From JAICIG01 sp035532215 (lineage in GTDB: Bacteria > Planctomycetota > Planctomycetia > Pirellulales > JAICIG01): 22,120 nucleotides of DNA. Location: assembly GCA_035532215.1 (NCBI GenBank), contig DATKRK010000190.1, positions 1-22,120 of the forward strand. Reading direction: 5' to 3'. Below are positions 15,695 through 22,120 of the stretch, piece by piece. Both the position numbers and the translations under genes were made by a program. Below the pieces are notes generated by a model that worked only from the letters and a program-made list of their open reading frames with translations, did not search any database and had not been told where the DNA came from. Positions within the stretch are counted from its first letter, which is position 1. Every line of letters begins with the position of its first letter.

Positions 15695-16033
15695 TTGCCA
15701 TATTTCGCGTTATGTGTCGAGCTGGCGGGCCGGCGATATTTGGACATTTACTCGCTTAACGACCTCGCGAACCCCGATGTGATTCCGGTCCACAACATCG
15801 TGCGCGTCGCCGTTTCCAAGAACCGGTTCACGCTGGCGCCGCTGGACATGGAAAAGGTCCAGCGGATCTTGGAGACGAACGAGCCCGGCTTCCCGGTTTC
15901 AAAGATCGGCCGCCGACTCGTGCTCACCGGTTCGACCGCCGAACTGCAAGCGTTTTTCGCCAAGTACGGCGATCGCGTCTTTGCCGCCGAGCGAAGTTTC
16001 AAGAAACGCCCCGCACAAGTCGGAACCGACTGA
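15695..16033 (+). CDS. Hypothetical protein directly after selC; start uncertain
   Basis: Codon composition is typical of the genome from about 15720 to the TGA stop at 16031-16033. The clear protein part begins RRYLDIYSLNDLANPDVIPV and runs through ETNEPGFPVSKIGRRLVLTGSTAELQAFF to a Lys/Arg-rich end. No in-frame ATG or GTG lies between the tRNA and this part. TTG 15695, CTG 15722 and TTG 15740 are the possible starts, none with a clear Shine-Dalgarno. Upstream the frame runs into selC. It may be a 5'-truncated gene or one using a rare start. No domain recognised. Confidence 0.45.
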   Translation: MPYFALCVELAGRRYLDIYSLNDLANPDVIPVHNIVRVAVSKNRFTLAPLDMEKVQRILETNEPGFPVSKIGRRLVLTGSTAELQAFFAKYGDRVFAAERSFKKRPAQVGTD

Positions 16034-16132
16034 TCCTGCCGCTTGGTCATCGCTTTCGGGGCACAAAATTGCATTTTTTTTCAGAGCACATCACGCCGAT
16101 CGCGTAATTCGCTAGGCAACTGGGACTAAACA

Positions 16133-16236
16133 CAATACCGTTCAATTAAGCCTCGTATTGGCCGATGCTAGCACACGTAAGTCGTTATTTCATTGGCGAT
16201 CTACTCGTGCTAGCAGGCCTTAATTGAACGGTATTG
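16133..16236. mobile_element. 104-bp MITE with 18-bp inverted ends and a 10-bp target duplication
   Basis: CAATACCGTTCAATTAAG (16133-16150) and its exact complement (16219-16236) bound the element. Inside, TGCTAGCAC (16166-16174) and GTGCTAGCA (16207-16215) are a second perfect inverted pair. GGACTAAACA flanks both sides directly (16123-16132 and 16237-16246), a perfect 10-bp target duplication. It is AT-richer than its surroundings and codes for nothing, so it must have been moved by a transposase elsewhere. Ends of about 18 bp with 9-12 bp duplications are typical of IS4-type elements; that assignment is inference. Confidence 0.9.
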
Positions 16237-16265
16237 GGACTAAACAGCCTCCCAACTCCGGTTCC

Positions 16266-16371
16266 GCCCCTGACGGGGCTGACAACCATGCTTGGGCGGC
16301 GCGCCGTCCCAGGGACTTGCGCGCCCCTGGACTCGCCTCGAATCCGAATCGTCGTCAGCCCCGTCAGGGGC
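16266..16371. repeat. 106-bp element bounded by 18-bp perfect inverted repeats
   Basis: GCCCCTGACGGGGCTGAC (16266-16283) and GTCAGCCCCGTCAGGGGC (16354-16371) are perfect inverted repeats. Each arm itself contains a short hairpin (CCCCTGACGGGG). The GC-rich interior shows no ORF. It lies 30 bases downstream of the MITE; no direct flanking repeat was found. Confidence 0.75.
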
Positions 16372-16552
16372 GATATAAGGCTGGCGCGGGTGGGATCGCG
16401 AAGTTAATTCATCCTCATGCGAATCAAATCAGCGGCTCCCGATTTTCTTTCGACTTCCGTTTCGCATTTTCGTCCTTTCGCATTTTCGCGATCTCCTGCC
16501 GCCCTGATTTTGCTGGACACCTCCCGCGAAATCGACAAAATGGAGCTCAGGC

Positions 16553-16568
16553 CGCCCTTGGGAGGGCG
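16553..16568 (+). promoter_or_regulatory. Small 5'-leader hairpin before the metallopeptidase gene
   Basis: CGCCCT (16553-16558), loop TGGG and AGGGCG (16563-16568) form a perfect 6-bp hairpin 30 bases before ATG 16599. The leader also has TTTCGCATTTTCG twice (16460-16472 and 16476-16488). Function unknown; no riboswitch was recognised. Confidence 0.35.
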
Positions 16569-16598
16569 CTTCAAGAGTATCTTCATCGGGGGGGTATC

Positions 16599-18005
16599 AT
16601 GCACGTCTATCTCCAAAGTCCCGCCCTACGCCTGCCGAGCATCTGCGGCGCCCTGGCGATGCTTCTGCTCGGCGATGCTCCGCTCTCCGCGCCTAGGCGC
16701 TCCTTCGCCCAGGAGCCGGCGCCGCAGGCCGCTCCGCAAGATCTCGGCCTGACCGTGCCCGACGCTCCGCACAAGCAGGGCGGCGACCGCCGCGTGCTGG
16801 TCAAAAGCCCGGATAACAAGCTCGTGGTGGGCAACGTGCTGGTCGAAGTCGGCGACCATTTCGTCGTCATCCTGCCCAACGGACGGCTGACGAGCGTGCC
16901 GCAGCAGGAAGCGACCGTGACCGACCGCAAGTTTGAGCCGGCGAAGATGAAGGAGATCGCCGAAGAGTTGACCTCCTCGACGTTCGCCGGCTTCAAGACG
17001 CGCGAGACGAAACGCTACTTGTATGTCTACAACACGAGCGAGCCGTTCTTCAAAGGCGCCAGCCGCATTCTGGAGACGATGTACCCGGCGCTGTACGCCT
17101 ACTGCCGGCGCCAGAAGATCAAGGTCCACGATCCCGAAACGCCGCTGGTGATGATCATGTTCCGCACGCAGGCGGAGTTCGACAAGTATCGCCAGATGCC
17201 CGAGGGCGTGGTGGCGTATTATAATGGCGTGACGAATCACGTGGTCATGTACGAACAGTCGGAGTTGCTGGAGATCGCTCCCGACCTGGCCTTCAAACAG
17301 GCCATCTCGACGATCGCCCACGAAGGCGTGCACCAGGTGCTGCACAATATCGGCGTGCAGCAGCGGCTGTCGAACTGGCCGATGTGGATCAGCGAGGGGC
17401 TGCCCGAGTATTTTGCTCCGACCAGCATCGACAAAAATGTGCGCTGGAAGGGGGTCGGGTTTCCGAACGACTTGCGGATGAAAGAACTGGATGAGTATTT
17501 GAAGCAGGATAAGCTCATCGAGCTAGCGAAACCGACCAGCGAGGCCAAAGCGCTGACCTCGACCGACTATGCCATCGCCTGGGCGCTGACGCACACGCTG
17601 GCAACCAACCGCAAAGACAAGTTCTTCGCCTTTCTGAACGAAGTCAGCCGGCGCGGCCCGCTCGACGAAAGCTCGCCCGAGGACGACGCGAAGCTGTTCG
17701 CCAAGCACTTCGGCAAGGACTTCGCCGATCTCGACAAGCAAATCATCAAGAACTTGCAGAAGCTGCCCTACGTCGACCCGGTGTTGAATCAGACGCACTA
17801 TGTGGCCCTGTTGCAGGCGCCCCTCGGCGCGGTCACGCACCGCAGCTATATGGTCACCACCTCGCCCCGCTCGATCAAAGAGTGGCAAGAAAAGGCAATC
17901 AGCGAGTTGCCTGGCGCCGCGAGGGCGACCGCCCAGGTGACGATCCAGGCTTTTCCAAATCGGGCCGCGGCGCGCGTCTTCGCCGAGGCCTGGCTGGCCA
18001 ATTAG
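16599..18005 (+). CDS. Exported DUF1570-type zinc metallopeptidase-like protein
   Basis: 468-aa product from ATG 16599, preceded by a G-rich Shine-Dalgarno (cgggggggta). An N-terminal signal segment (residues about 10-38, ending near RSFAQEP) suggests export. The zinc motif HEGVH (241-245) fits H-E-x-x-H, and 20 residues on the sequence MWISEGLPEYF supplies a Glu (266) in the place of the third gluzincin ligand. The surrounding SPDNKLVVGNVLVEVGDHFV, FRTQAEFDKY and AYYNGVTNHVVMYE blocks are typical of DUF1570-type planctomycete proteins. It probably hydrolyses peptides or proteins in the periplasm, but substrates of this family are unknown. It lies 36 bases upstream of the cyclase-fold gene and likely shares its transcript. 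Confidence 0.85.
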   Translation: MHVYLQSPALRLPSICGALAMLLLGDAPLSAPRRSFAQEPAPQAAPQDLGLTVPDAPHKQGGDRRVLVKSPDNKLVVGNVLVEVGDHFVVILPNGRLTSVPQQEATVTDRKFEPAKMKEIAEELTSSTFAGFKTRETKRYLYVYNTSEPFFKGASRILETMYPALYAYCRRQKIKVHDPETPLVMIMFRTQAEFDKYRQMPEGVVAYYNGVTNHVVMYEQSELLEIAPDLAFKQAISTIAHEGVHQVLHNIGVQQRLSNWPMWISEGLPEYFAPTSIDKNVRWKGVGFPNDLRMKELDEYLKQDKLIELAKPTSEAKALTSTDYAIAWALTHTLATNRKDKFFAFLNEVSRRGPLDESSPEDDAKLFAKHFGKDFADLDKQIIKNLQKLPYVDPVLNQTHYVALLQAPLGAVTHRSYMVTTSPRSIKEWQEKAISELPGAARATAQVTIQAFPNRAAARVFAEAWLAN

Positions 18006-18041
18006 CGGCGGGCGGAGCAGGGTGTTGTTCAAGAGCGGTTC

Positions 18042-19751
18042 ATGAAGACTTGTCCTACGTGTCATCGACCGGTCGCCGACGACGCGCACGTCTGCCCCCA
18101 TCCCGGCTGCGGCAAACCGCTGATCTCGCCCGCGGCGGCGAACCGCCCCGCGCCGCTTCGCCCGCCTCCGCCGCCCCGGAAGATCTCGCTCGAAGCGGCC
18201 GACCTGCCGGCGGCGGCTTCCAAGGTCGTGCTATCCAAAAACCGCGGCGGCCGGAGCCCGCACAGACGGCGGGCGGCGACTGCGGCTCTGATGGCACTGG
18301 CCGCCATTTTTTGCGGGGGCGTTTATTATGCGGCCCGCTTGGAGCGCGCCGCGCCGGCAGTCGTTCAAGCGCCCCAGGCAGGGACGCAGAACGTCAAGCC
18401 GGCGAATCCGCCACCGGACGCCGACGACGCCGAAGGCAAACCCTCCAAAGCTTCGGCGGATCGAGCGGCGAGCTCGCGATCGCACGAGAAATCCCCCGTG
18501 GTCTCATTGCCGCGGCAGAACGAAGATTTCGCCGCGGATGCGACGAAACCCGAAACCGCTACCGCCCAAGTGCGCAAGCCGGAAGTTCTCGGCTTGTACT
18601 CGCAGCGGACCGCGCCAAATCGTGAAACATGGATCGCCGAGTTGGGCGGAACGATGGCTTCGGAGCAAGCCGTGGCGGGCGGGTTGGACTGGCTGGCACG
18701 GCACCAGGCGCCCGACGGCCACTGGGGCCCCGACTGCCTGGGAGCAACGCCCGGCTCGTTGTGCGTCAAAGGCCAAGAGTGTACCGGACGAGGCGGCAGC
18801 TACGAGGCCGCGCTCACCGGCTTGGCCGTGCTGGCCTTTCAAGCGGGCGGCCATTACCACTTCAACGGGCGTCTTTATTCCGGCTGCGTGGCTCGCGCGC
18901 TCGATTATCTGGTCGCGCGTCAGGGGTTTCACGGCGAACTGGTCGGCTCGATGAACGATCGCAGCACAAGCGCCGATTTGTCCAAGGCGCGCTTCGACCA
19001 TTGTTACATGTACGAACACGGAATCGCGTCATTCGCCCTCTGCGAAGCCTGCGCCGTGGCCAAAGCCTCGCGAAGCGTCCCATCGCCGAAGCTCATGGAA
19101 GCTGCCGCCAAAGCCGTGAAGTTCATCGAATTGCAGCAACACCTCGACGGCGGCTGGCGCTATACCGTCGAACTCGGCGAACCGAGCGATACGTCGGTCT
19201 CGGGTTGGTCGATGTTGGCTTTGAAGACGGCGCGGGAAGCCGAGATCGCCCTCGATGAGCGAACCATCCCGCGACTTGTCGAATTCTTCGATCGAGAGCA
19301 AGAACCGCTCACGGGTCGAACGCACTACACCTTGGCGAACTTCAATACCGACGCCTTGACCGGGGTGGGCATGCTGGTCGACGAGTTCATCCTGCTCAAG
19401 CGCGACACGCGCCGGATCGCGCTGGCCTCGTTGTACCTGGCCGATCAGGCCGAGGAACGCTGGGGGCCCCATAAGAATTCTCCCGCGGATTATTACCTCT
19501 GGTACAACTGCACGTTGGCGATGTTTCAAGCAGGCGGCGAGCCGTGGCAGCGTTGGAACGCCGTGGTCCGCGATCGCGTGGTCTCGCTGCAGGAAAGGGG
19601 CGAAACGTGCCGACGCGGCAGTTGGCCGCCGAACGACCGCTGGAGCGGCACGGGGGGCCGAATCTACTCGACGGCCCTGGCCGTGCTCACTCTCGAAGCG
19701 TATTACCGTTTCGCCCAGGAGCGATTGATCGCCGAGCGGCCGGCGAACTAA
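18042..19751 (+). CDS. Zinc-ribbon membrane protein with terpenoid-cyclase-like toroid
   Basis: 569-aa protein. Residues 1-25 form a zinc ribbon (CPTC at 4-7, then Cys18 and Cys23). A Pro/Ala-rich stretch leads to one membrane helix at 79-97, and a low-complexity linker runs to about 180. Residues about 200-560 are an alpha/alpha toroid of the prenyltransferase/squalene-oxidase type, with QW-like repeats QAPDGHWG (222-229) and LQQHLDGGWRY (364-374) and GWSMLALK (388-395). No DXDD or QW cyclase active-site set is visible, so it may bind rather than cyclise. Proteins of this layout are known in planctomycetes without a defined role. ATG 18042 follows aagagcgg. It probably forms a two-gene unit with the peptidase. 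Confidence 0.8.
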   Translation: MKTCPTCHRPVADDAHVCPHPGCGKPLISPAAANRPAPLRPPPPPRKISLEAADLPAAASKVVLSKNRGGRSPHRRRAATAALMALAAIFCGGVYYAARLERAAPAVVQAPQAGTQNVKPANPPPDADDAEGKPSKASADRAASSRSHEKSPVVSLPRQNEDFAADATKPETATAQVRKPEVLGLYSQRTAPNRETWIAELGGTMASEQAVAGGLDWLARHQAPDGHWGPDCLGATPGSLCVKGQECTGRGGSYEAALTGLAVLAFQAGGHYHFNGRLYSGCVARALDYLVARQGFHGELVGSMNDRSTSADLSKARFDHCYMYEHGIASFALCEACAVAKASRSVPSPKLMEAAAKAVKFIELQQHLDGGWRYTVELGEPSDTSVSGWSMLALKTAREAEIALDERTIPRLVEFFDREQEPLTGRTHYTLANFNTDALTGVGMLVDEFILLKRDTRRIALASLYLADQAEERWGPHKNSPADYYLWYNCTLAMFQAGGEPWQRWNAVVRDRVVSLQERGETCRRGSWPPNDRWSGTGGRIYSTALAVLTLEAYYRFAQERLIAERPAN

Positions 19752-19782
19752 AGCGGTCGGTCGCGAGAAGAAACTTGCACAG

Positions 19783-19798
19783 CCGTAATCGATTACGG
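19783..19798 (+). terminator. 16-base palindrome with pyrimidine tract after the cyclase-fold gene
   Basis: CCGTAATCGATTACGG is perfectly self-complementary and is followed on the plus strand by gttcctcttctctgtt. It could end the transcript of the gene at 18042. The same palindrome lies downstream of the minus-strand cobalamin riboswitch and could equally serve that transcript, although the T content on that side is lower. Confidence 0.45.
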
Positions 19799-19867
19799 GT
19801 TCCTCTTCTCTGTTCCATGTGGTTTTCAGTTGCGTTTCTCGGTCGCATGTAATCGTTCTCAATGCAA

Positions 19868-19996
19868 CTCTACATGCCGGCAGTGGTCTTTGCAGCGTTC
19901 GTCCCCGGTTACAGCGGCGGGACCGCAACGGATTTGCACCGTTTTCCCTGTTCTTCTTCCGCAACGACAAGTCGCAACAGACACCTAGCGTCGAAG
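19868..19996 (-). ncRNA. Cobalamin (B12) riboswitch, no minus-strand gene downstream
   Basis: Read on the minus strand, the conserved blocks occur in order. AGGTG (19982-19986) comes first, then GGGAA (19944-19948) followed by CGGTGCAAATCCG. Next are GCGGTCCCGCCGCTGTAAC (19908-19926) and a final B12-box-like AAAGACCACTGCCGGC (19876-19891). The order and spacing match the adenosylcobalamin/methylcobalamin riboswitch aptamer. It is read towards lower coordinates, where only the 3' end of the plus-strand gene at 18042-19751 lies. It may be an orphan left by gene loss, or the start of a B12-controlled antisense RNA. The aptamer call is strong; the function is inferred. Confidence 0.88.
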
Positions 19997-20002
19997 GGCG
20001 CC

Positions 20003-20030
20003 GATCTATCACGGCCGGAGCGGCTGTCAA
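20003..20030 (-). promoter_or_regulatory. Promoter for the cobalamin riboswitch transcript
   Basis: On the minus strand a perfect TTGACA (20025-20030) is 16 bases from TAGATC (20003-20008). Transcription would start near 19996, about 10 bases before the AGGTG block of the riboswitch, which is the expected arrangement. Confidence 0.6.
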
Positions 20031-20094
20031 TTGGCCGGTGGCCGACCGCAGCGTTAAGAGCTTGTAAGATCGCCCGTTTCGGTGACAATAGCGT

Positions 20095-20125
20095 CCGTGT
20101 TCGATCCGTGTTCCATCCGTGGCTC
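20095..20125. repeat. Copy of a CCACGGAT-type short repeat
   Basis: The minus strand reads CCACGGATGGAACACGGAT here, with ACACGGA repeated. The same word family (CCACGGATGGCACGGATAA) occurs at 21966-22034. It lies between the riboswitch promoter and the aldo/keto reductase gene. Confidence 0.55.
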
Positions 20126-20191
20126 TTTCCGCCTGGGCGCTTGATCGGGCGACGAGCGCGCCGAATCCGCCAGCATCAGGAGGCTCGACCG

Positions 20192-21211
20192 ATGACCGAT
20201 CCCATGCGACGCGATTTTCTAAAAGCCACCGCCGCAAGCGTAGCACTGGCCGGCATCGGCGACGCGATTCTGGCGGCGCAGGAAGACAGCCCCGACGGGC
20301 TGCCCAAGCGGCCGTTAGGCAAAACCGGCGAGAAGGTGTCGATCATCTGTCTCGGCGGGTGGCACGTCGGCGCAATTGAAGAAAAACTGGCCATCGAACT
20401 GATGCACGAAGCGATCGACGAAGGCCTGACCTTTTTCGACAACGCTTGGGATTACCACGACGGCGGCAGCGAAGAGGTGATGGGCAAAGCCTTGGCCGCC
20501 GCCGCTCGCCGCGACAAAGTCTTCTTGATGACCAAGAACTGCGCCCGCGACCGTAAAGGCAGCATGCAGCACCTGGAAGACAGCCTGCGCCGGCTGAAAA
20601 CCGATCGCATCGATTTGTGGCAGTTTCACGAGATCAACTACGACAACGACCCGGCGTGGATCTTCGAGAAAGGGGCGATGGCCGCGGCCTTAGAGGCGCA
20701 GAAAGCCGGCAAGGTCCGCTACATCGGCTTCACCGGCCACAAGCACCCCGACATTCATCTCAAGATGCTCGCACAGCCGTTCGCCTGGGATGCCTGCCAA
20801 ATGCCGATCAACATCATGGACGCGCATTACCGCAGTTTCCAGAAGCGCGTCGTGCCGGAGTGCAACCGCCGCCAAATCGGCGTGCTGGGCATGAAGTCGT
20901 TCGCCGGCGGGTTTCCCAAGGGGCGGCTGCCCGACAAGGCCGGCGTGTCGGCGGTCGACTGCCGCCGTTACGCGCTCTCGCTGCCGATCAGTTCGCTGGT
21001 TTGCGGCATCACCTCGAAAGCCGACCTGAAGCAAGACCTCGGCGTCGCGCGCAACTTCAAGCCGATGCCGAAAGATCAGATGGCCGAGCTGCTCGCCCAG
21101 ACGGCCGCCGAGGGGAGCGACGGGCGCCACGAGCTGTTCAAGTCGACGCAATTCTTCGACGGCCCCTACCACCGGCTGCAACACGGATTCGAACTGGAAA
21201 AGACGAGCTAA
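20192..21211 (+). CDS. Tat-exported aldo/keto reductase
   Basis: 339-aa protein from ATG 20192, with AGGAGG nine bases upstream. The N-terminus MTDPMRRDFLKATAASVALAG is a twin-arginine signal (R-R-D-F-L-K), so the folded enzyme is probably exported with its cofactor. The aldo/keto reductase barrel follows from KRPLGKTGEKVSIICLGGWH. The catalytic tetrad is complete: Asp83 and Tyr88 in FFDNAWDYHDG, Lys115 in MTKN, His146 in FHEIN. It would reduce a carbonyl or oxidise an alcohol with NAD(P)H; the substrate is unknown. Tat-type aldo/keto reductases are frequent in planctomycetes. It is a single gene. Confidence 0.92.
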   Translation: MTDPMRRDFLKATAASVALAGIGDAILAAQEDSPDGLPKRPLGKTGEKVSIICLGGWHVGAIEEKLAIELMHEAIDEGLTFFDNAWDYHDGGSEEVMGKALAAAARRDKVFLMTKNCARDRKGSMQHLEDSLRRLKTDRIDLWQFHEINYDNDPAWIFEKGAMAAALEAQKAGKVRYIGFTGHKHPDIHLKMLAQPFAWDACQMPINIMDAHYRSFQKRVVPECNRRQIGVLGMKSFAGGFPKGRLPDKAGVSAVDCRRYALSLPISSLVCGITSKADLKQDLGVARNFKPMPKDQMAELLAQTAAEGSDGRHELFKSTQFFDGPYHRLQHGFELEKTS

Positions 21212-21354
21212 CGGCTTTAACGTGTTGCGCCTCGGTCAAAGCGGCCCAAGTTGAGATCATGATCTTCGTCTCCGGCCAGCCTGGGCGCTCGGAGAAGCCA
21301 ATCCGCCAAAACTGCGCCAGCCTACCGTGCTAGTCGCATGCATGCCGAGGCGCC

Positions 21355-21570
21355 TCATTTCCTGCGGATGAAACTCTCGACGAGCGCAGCGGCATCCTGG
21401 GCGAAGACGCGATCGATGGCCGCGCAACGTTCTTCGAGGGTGCGCGAGAGCGACGACGCGGTCGGCTCGACGCCTTGGTCATCGGCGAATCGATCGTCGG
21501 CGCTTCGTTTGACCGCGGTCGACTTCCCGGCAGCATCGAGCGTCGACAGCCTGGCTAGCGTGTCCTGCAT
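21355..21570 (-). CDS. Small hypothetical protein behind a c-di-GMP riboswitch
   Basis: 71-aa product from ATG 21570, with GGGGAG about five bases upstream. The sequence (MQDTLARLSTLDAAGKSTAV... ending VFAQDAAALVESFIRRK) is hydrophilic and mainly helical, with no signal peptide, membrane helix or known domain. A longer open frame reaches 21711 but runs through leader sequence. The start codon lies about 165 bases downstream of the GEMM-I riboswitch at 21733-21810 on the same strand, so c-di-GMP probably controls its expression. I see no other gene that the riboswitch could control. Confidence 0.6.
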   Translation of the reverse strand: MQDTLARLSTLDAAGKSTAVKRSADDRFADDQGVEPTASSLSRTLEERCAAIDRVFAQDAAALVESFIRRK

Positions 21571-21732
21571 GGAGACTCCCCAAACGTTTGATAAAGATAG
21601 ACGCGACGGGGGCGCACGTTGCTCAACAACCCGGCGAGAAACGTCTGCGGCGGCCACAATGCCGAGAGAGCGTGCAGAAGTGCAAACAAAACCGACATCG
21701 CAACCGCCCAAGAAAAGGGTGTTGAGGTTGCA

Positions 21733-21810
21733 ATTTCGGCGGCCTGGCGAACTCAGCGAGCGAGTCCCATGGCTTTGCGTCCCGACCTCGCGATCGGTTT
21801 GCCTTTATCG
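21733..21810 (-). ncRNA. c-di-GMP-I (GEMM-I) riboswitch
   Basis: The minus strand reads AAAGGCAAACC, then a stem CCGATC-GCGA-GGTCGG with a GNRA tetraloop, then GGGACGCAAAGCC (21771-21783) followed by ATGGG. A second stem region follows, and the aptamer closes with GCCAGGCCGCCGAA (21735-21748). Every conserved GEMM-I block is present in order: GGCAAACC (21796-21803), the tetraloop stem, ACGCAAAGCC, and a GCC-x-GG-x-x-GCCGAA end that closes P1. The aptamer binds c-di-GMP and controls the transcript downstream, here the 71-aa gene at 21355-21570. The expression platform is not clear; no strong terminator stem was seen in the leader. Confidence 0.9.
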
Positions 21811-21864
21811 ATTTGCTTCCAGGTGTAACTGAGGGGCTGAATCGCCCGCCAGTTCGCCAAAGAT

Positions 21865-21893
21865 TCTTTACGTCGAAAAATGCTGGAAGTCAA
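21865..21893 (-). promoter_or_regulatory. Candidate promoter for the riboswitch transcript
   Basis: On the minus strand TTGACT (21888-21893) is 17 bases from TAAAGA (21865-21870). Transcription would start near 21858, about 48 bases before the aptamer. Confidence 0.45.
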
Positions 21894-21965
21894 AAAATCC
21901 TGGAAAGAGTCCGGCGCTTCTCACGCCTTTCGCGTCCTGGGACAGAGCATTGAATCACCCCATGG

Positions 21966-22034
21966 AACCACGGATGGCACGGATAACACGGATCTTGAGT
22001 TCTATTATCCGTGCCATCTGCGCCATCCGTGGTT
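21966..22034. repeat. CCACGGAT-type imperfect palindrome
   Basis: AACCACGGATGGC (21966-21978) pairs with GCCATCCGTGGTT (22022-22034), and ATGGCACGGATAA (21974-21986) pairs with TTATCCGTGCCAT (22005-22017). The left arm is compact while the right arm carries the shared ATGGC word twice. It is the same word family as the copy at 20095-20125. Confidence 0.7.
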
Positions 22035-22061
22035 GATTCAGCCTGATAAGGGCGGGGTGGC

Positions 22062-22120
22062 TGGCGGCTGAGCCTGGGCGAAGCCCCAGTTCGCTGGGGC
22101 ATCGCTTCGCTCTGCCGCCA
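22062..22120. repeat. Nested hairpin element at the window end
   Basis: TGGCGGC (22062-22068) and GCCGCCA (22114-22120) enclose GCCCCAG-TTCG-CTGGGGC (22083-22100), a 7-bp stem with a TTCG tetraloop. The element reaches the last base, so its true end is unknown. Confidence 0.6.

Larger units (their letters stand above)
21571..22120. other. Non-coding stretch with riboswitch and repeats
   Basis: Contains, from low to high coordinates, the leader of the small gene, the c-di-GMP riboswitch and its candidate promoter, a CCACGGAT-type palindromic repeat and a hairpin element cut by the window edge. Short open frames here (for example 21880-22071) have no initiation signal. Confidence 0.6.

Noticed and set aside
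19029..20246. 405-codon minus-strand frame spanning the cobalamin riboswitch
   Set aside because: It would translate straight through the riboswitch aptamer and its promoter and is opposite a well-supported gene. It was considered as the riboswitch target and dropped because it starts upstream of the aptamer and has no recognisable domain.
1..22120. CRISPR array or prophage
   Set aside because: No regularly spaced short repeats with unique spacers and no phage structural or integrase genes were seen. The only tandem repeat (15008-15200) has no spacers.

Overview
The window looks like chromosomal DNA of a planctomycete, probably of the Pirellulales group. It is GC-rich. It has an iduronate-2-sulfatase-type secreted sulfatase, a DUF1570-type metallopeptidase, a zinc-ribbon protein with a terpenoid-cyclase-like toroid, Tyr/Pro-rich secreted proteins and many dispersed palindromic repeats. 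The assignment is inferred from gene content; there is no rRNA or marker gene here.

Layout. 1-134: tail of a DDE transposase (IS5-like). 298-1821: sulfatase. 1983-3341: thiC behind a good sigma70-type promoter. 3414-3518: nested palindrome. 3543-5015 (-): pncB. 5259-5648: small secreted protein, followed by paired hairpins and, convergent, an isocitrate dehydrogenase (5802-6896, -). 7106-8466: membrane protein, crcB and a DUF190 gene, with an 84-bp palindromic element between the last two. 8785-11534 (-): Pro/Tyr-rich secreted protein, preceded by an in-frame chimera of an RND efflux-pump fragment and a TolC-family fragment, which I read as a deletion scar. 11770-12780: diguanylate cyclase whose tail overlaps a convergent small gene. 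13282-13509 (-): small gene. 13807-14991: GNAT protein preceded by a tiny ORF with a perfect Shine-Dalgarno. 15008-15200: 98-bp tandem repeat. 15322-15549: small gene. 15589-15688: selenocysteine tRNA (selC). 16133-16236: a clear MITE with target-site duplication. 16599-19751: metallopeptidase plus cyclase-fold protein. 20192-21211: Tat-exported aldo/keto reductase. 21355-21570 (-): small gene.

The most notable content is RNA. The minus strand of 19868-19996 carries a convincing cobalamin riboswitch with its own promoter. No minus-strand gene follows it, so it points antisense into the 3' end of the cyclase-fold gene. The minus strand of 21733-21810 carries a textbook c-di-GMP-I (GEMM-I) riboswitch ahead of an uncharacterised 71-aa gene, and a product-inhibitable diguanylate cyclase lies in the same window. 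The selenocysteine tRNA has an anticodon TCA, an 8-bp acceptor stem and a 9-bp variable arm, but needs bulged bases in two stems.

Functional links that can be supported are crcB with DUF190 (a recurrent pair), the peptidase with the cyclase-fold gene (36-nt gap, same strand), and c-di-GMP synthesis with sensing. The rest looks like unrelated housekeeping and accessory genes separated by repeat-rich spacers.
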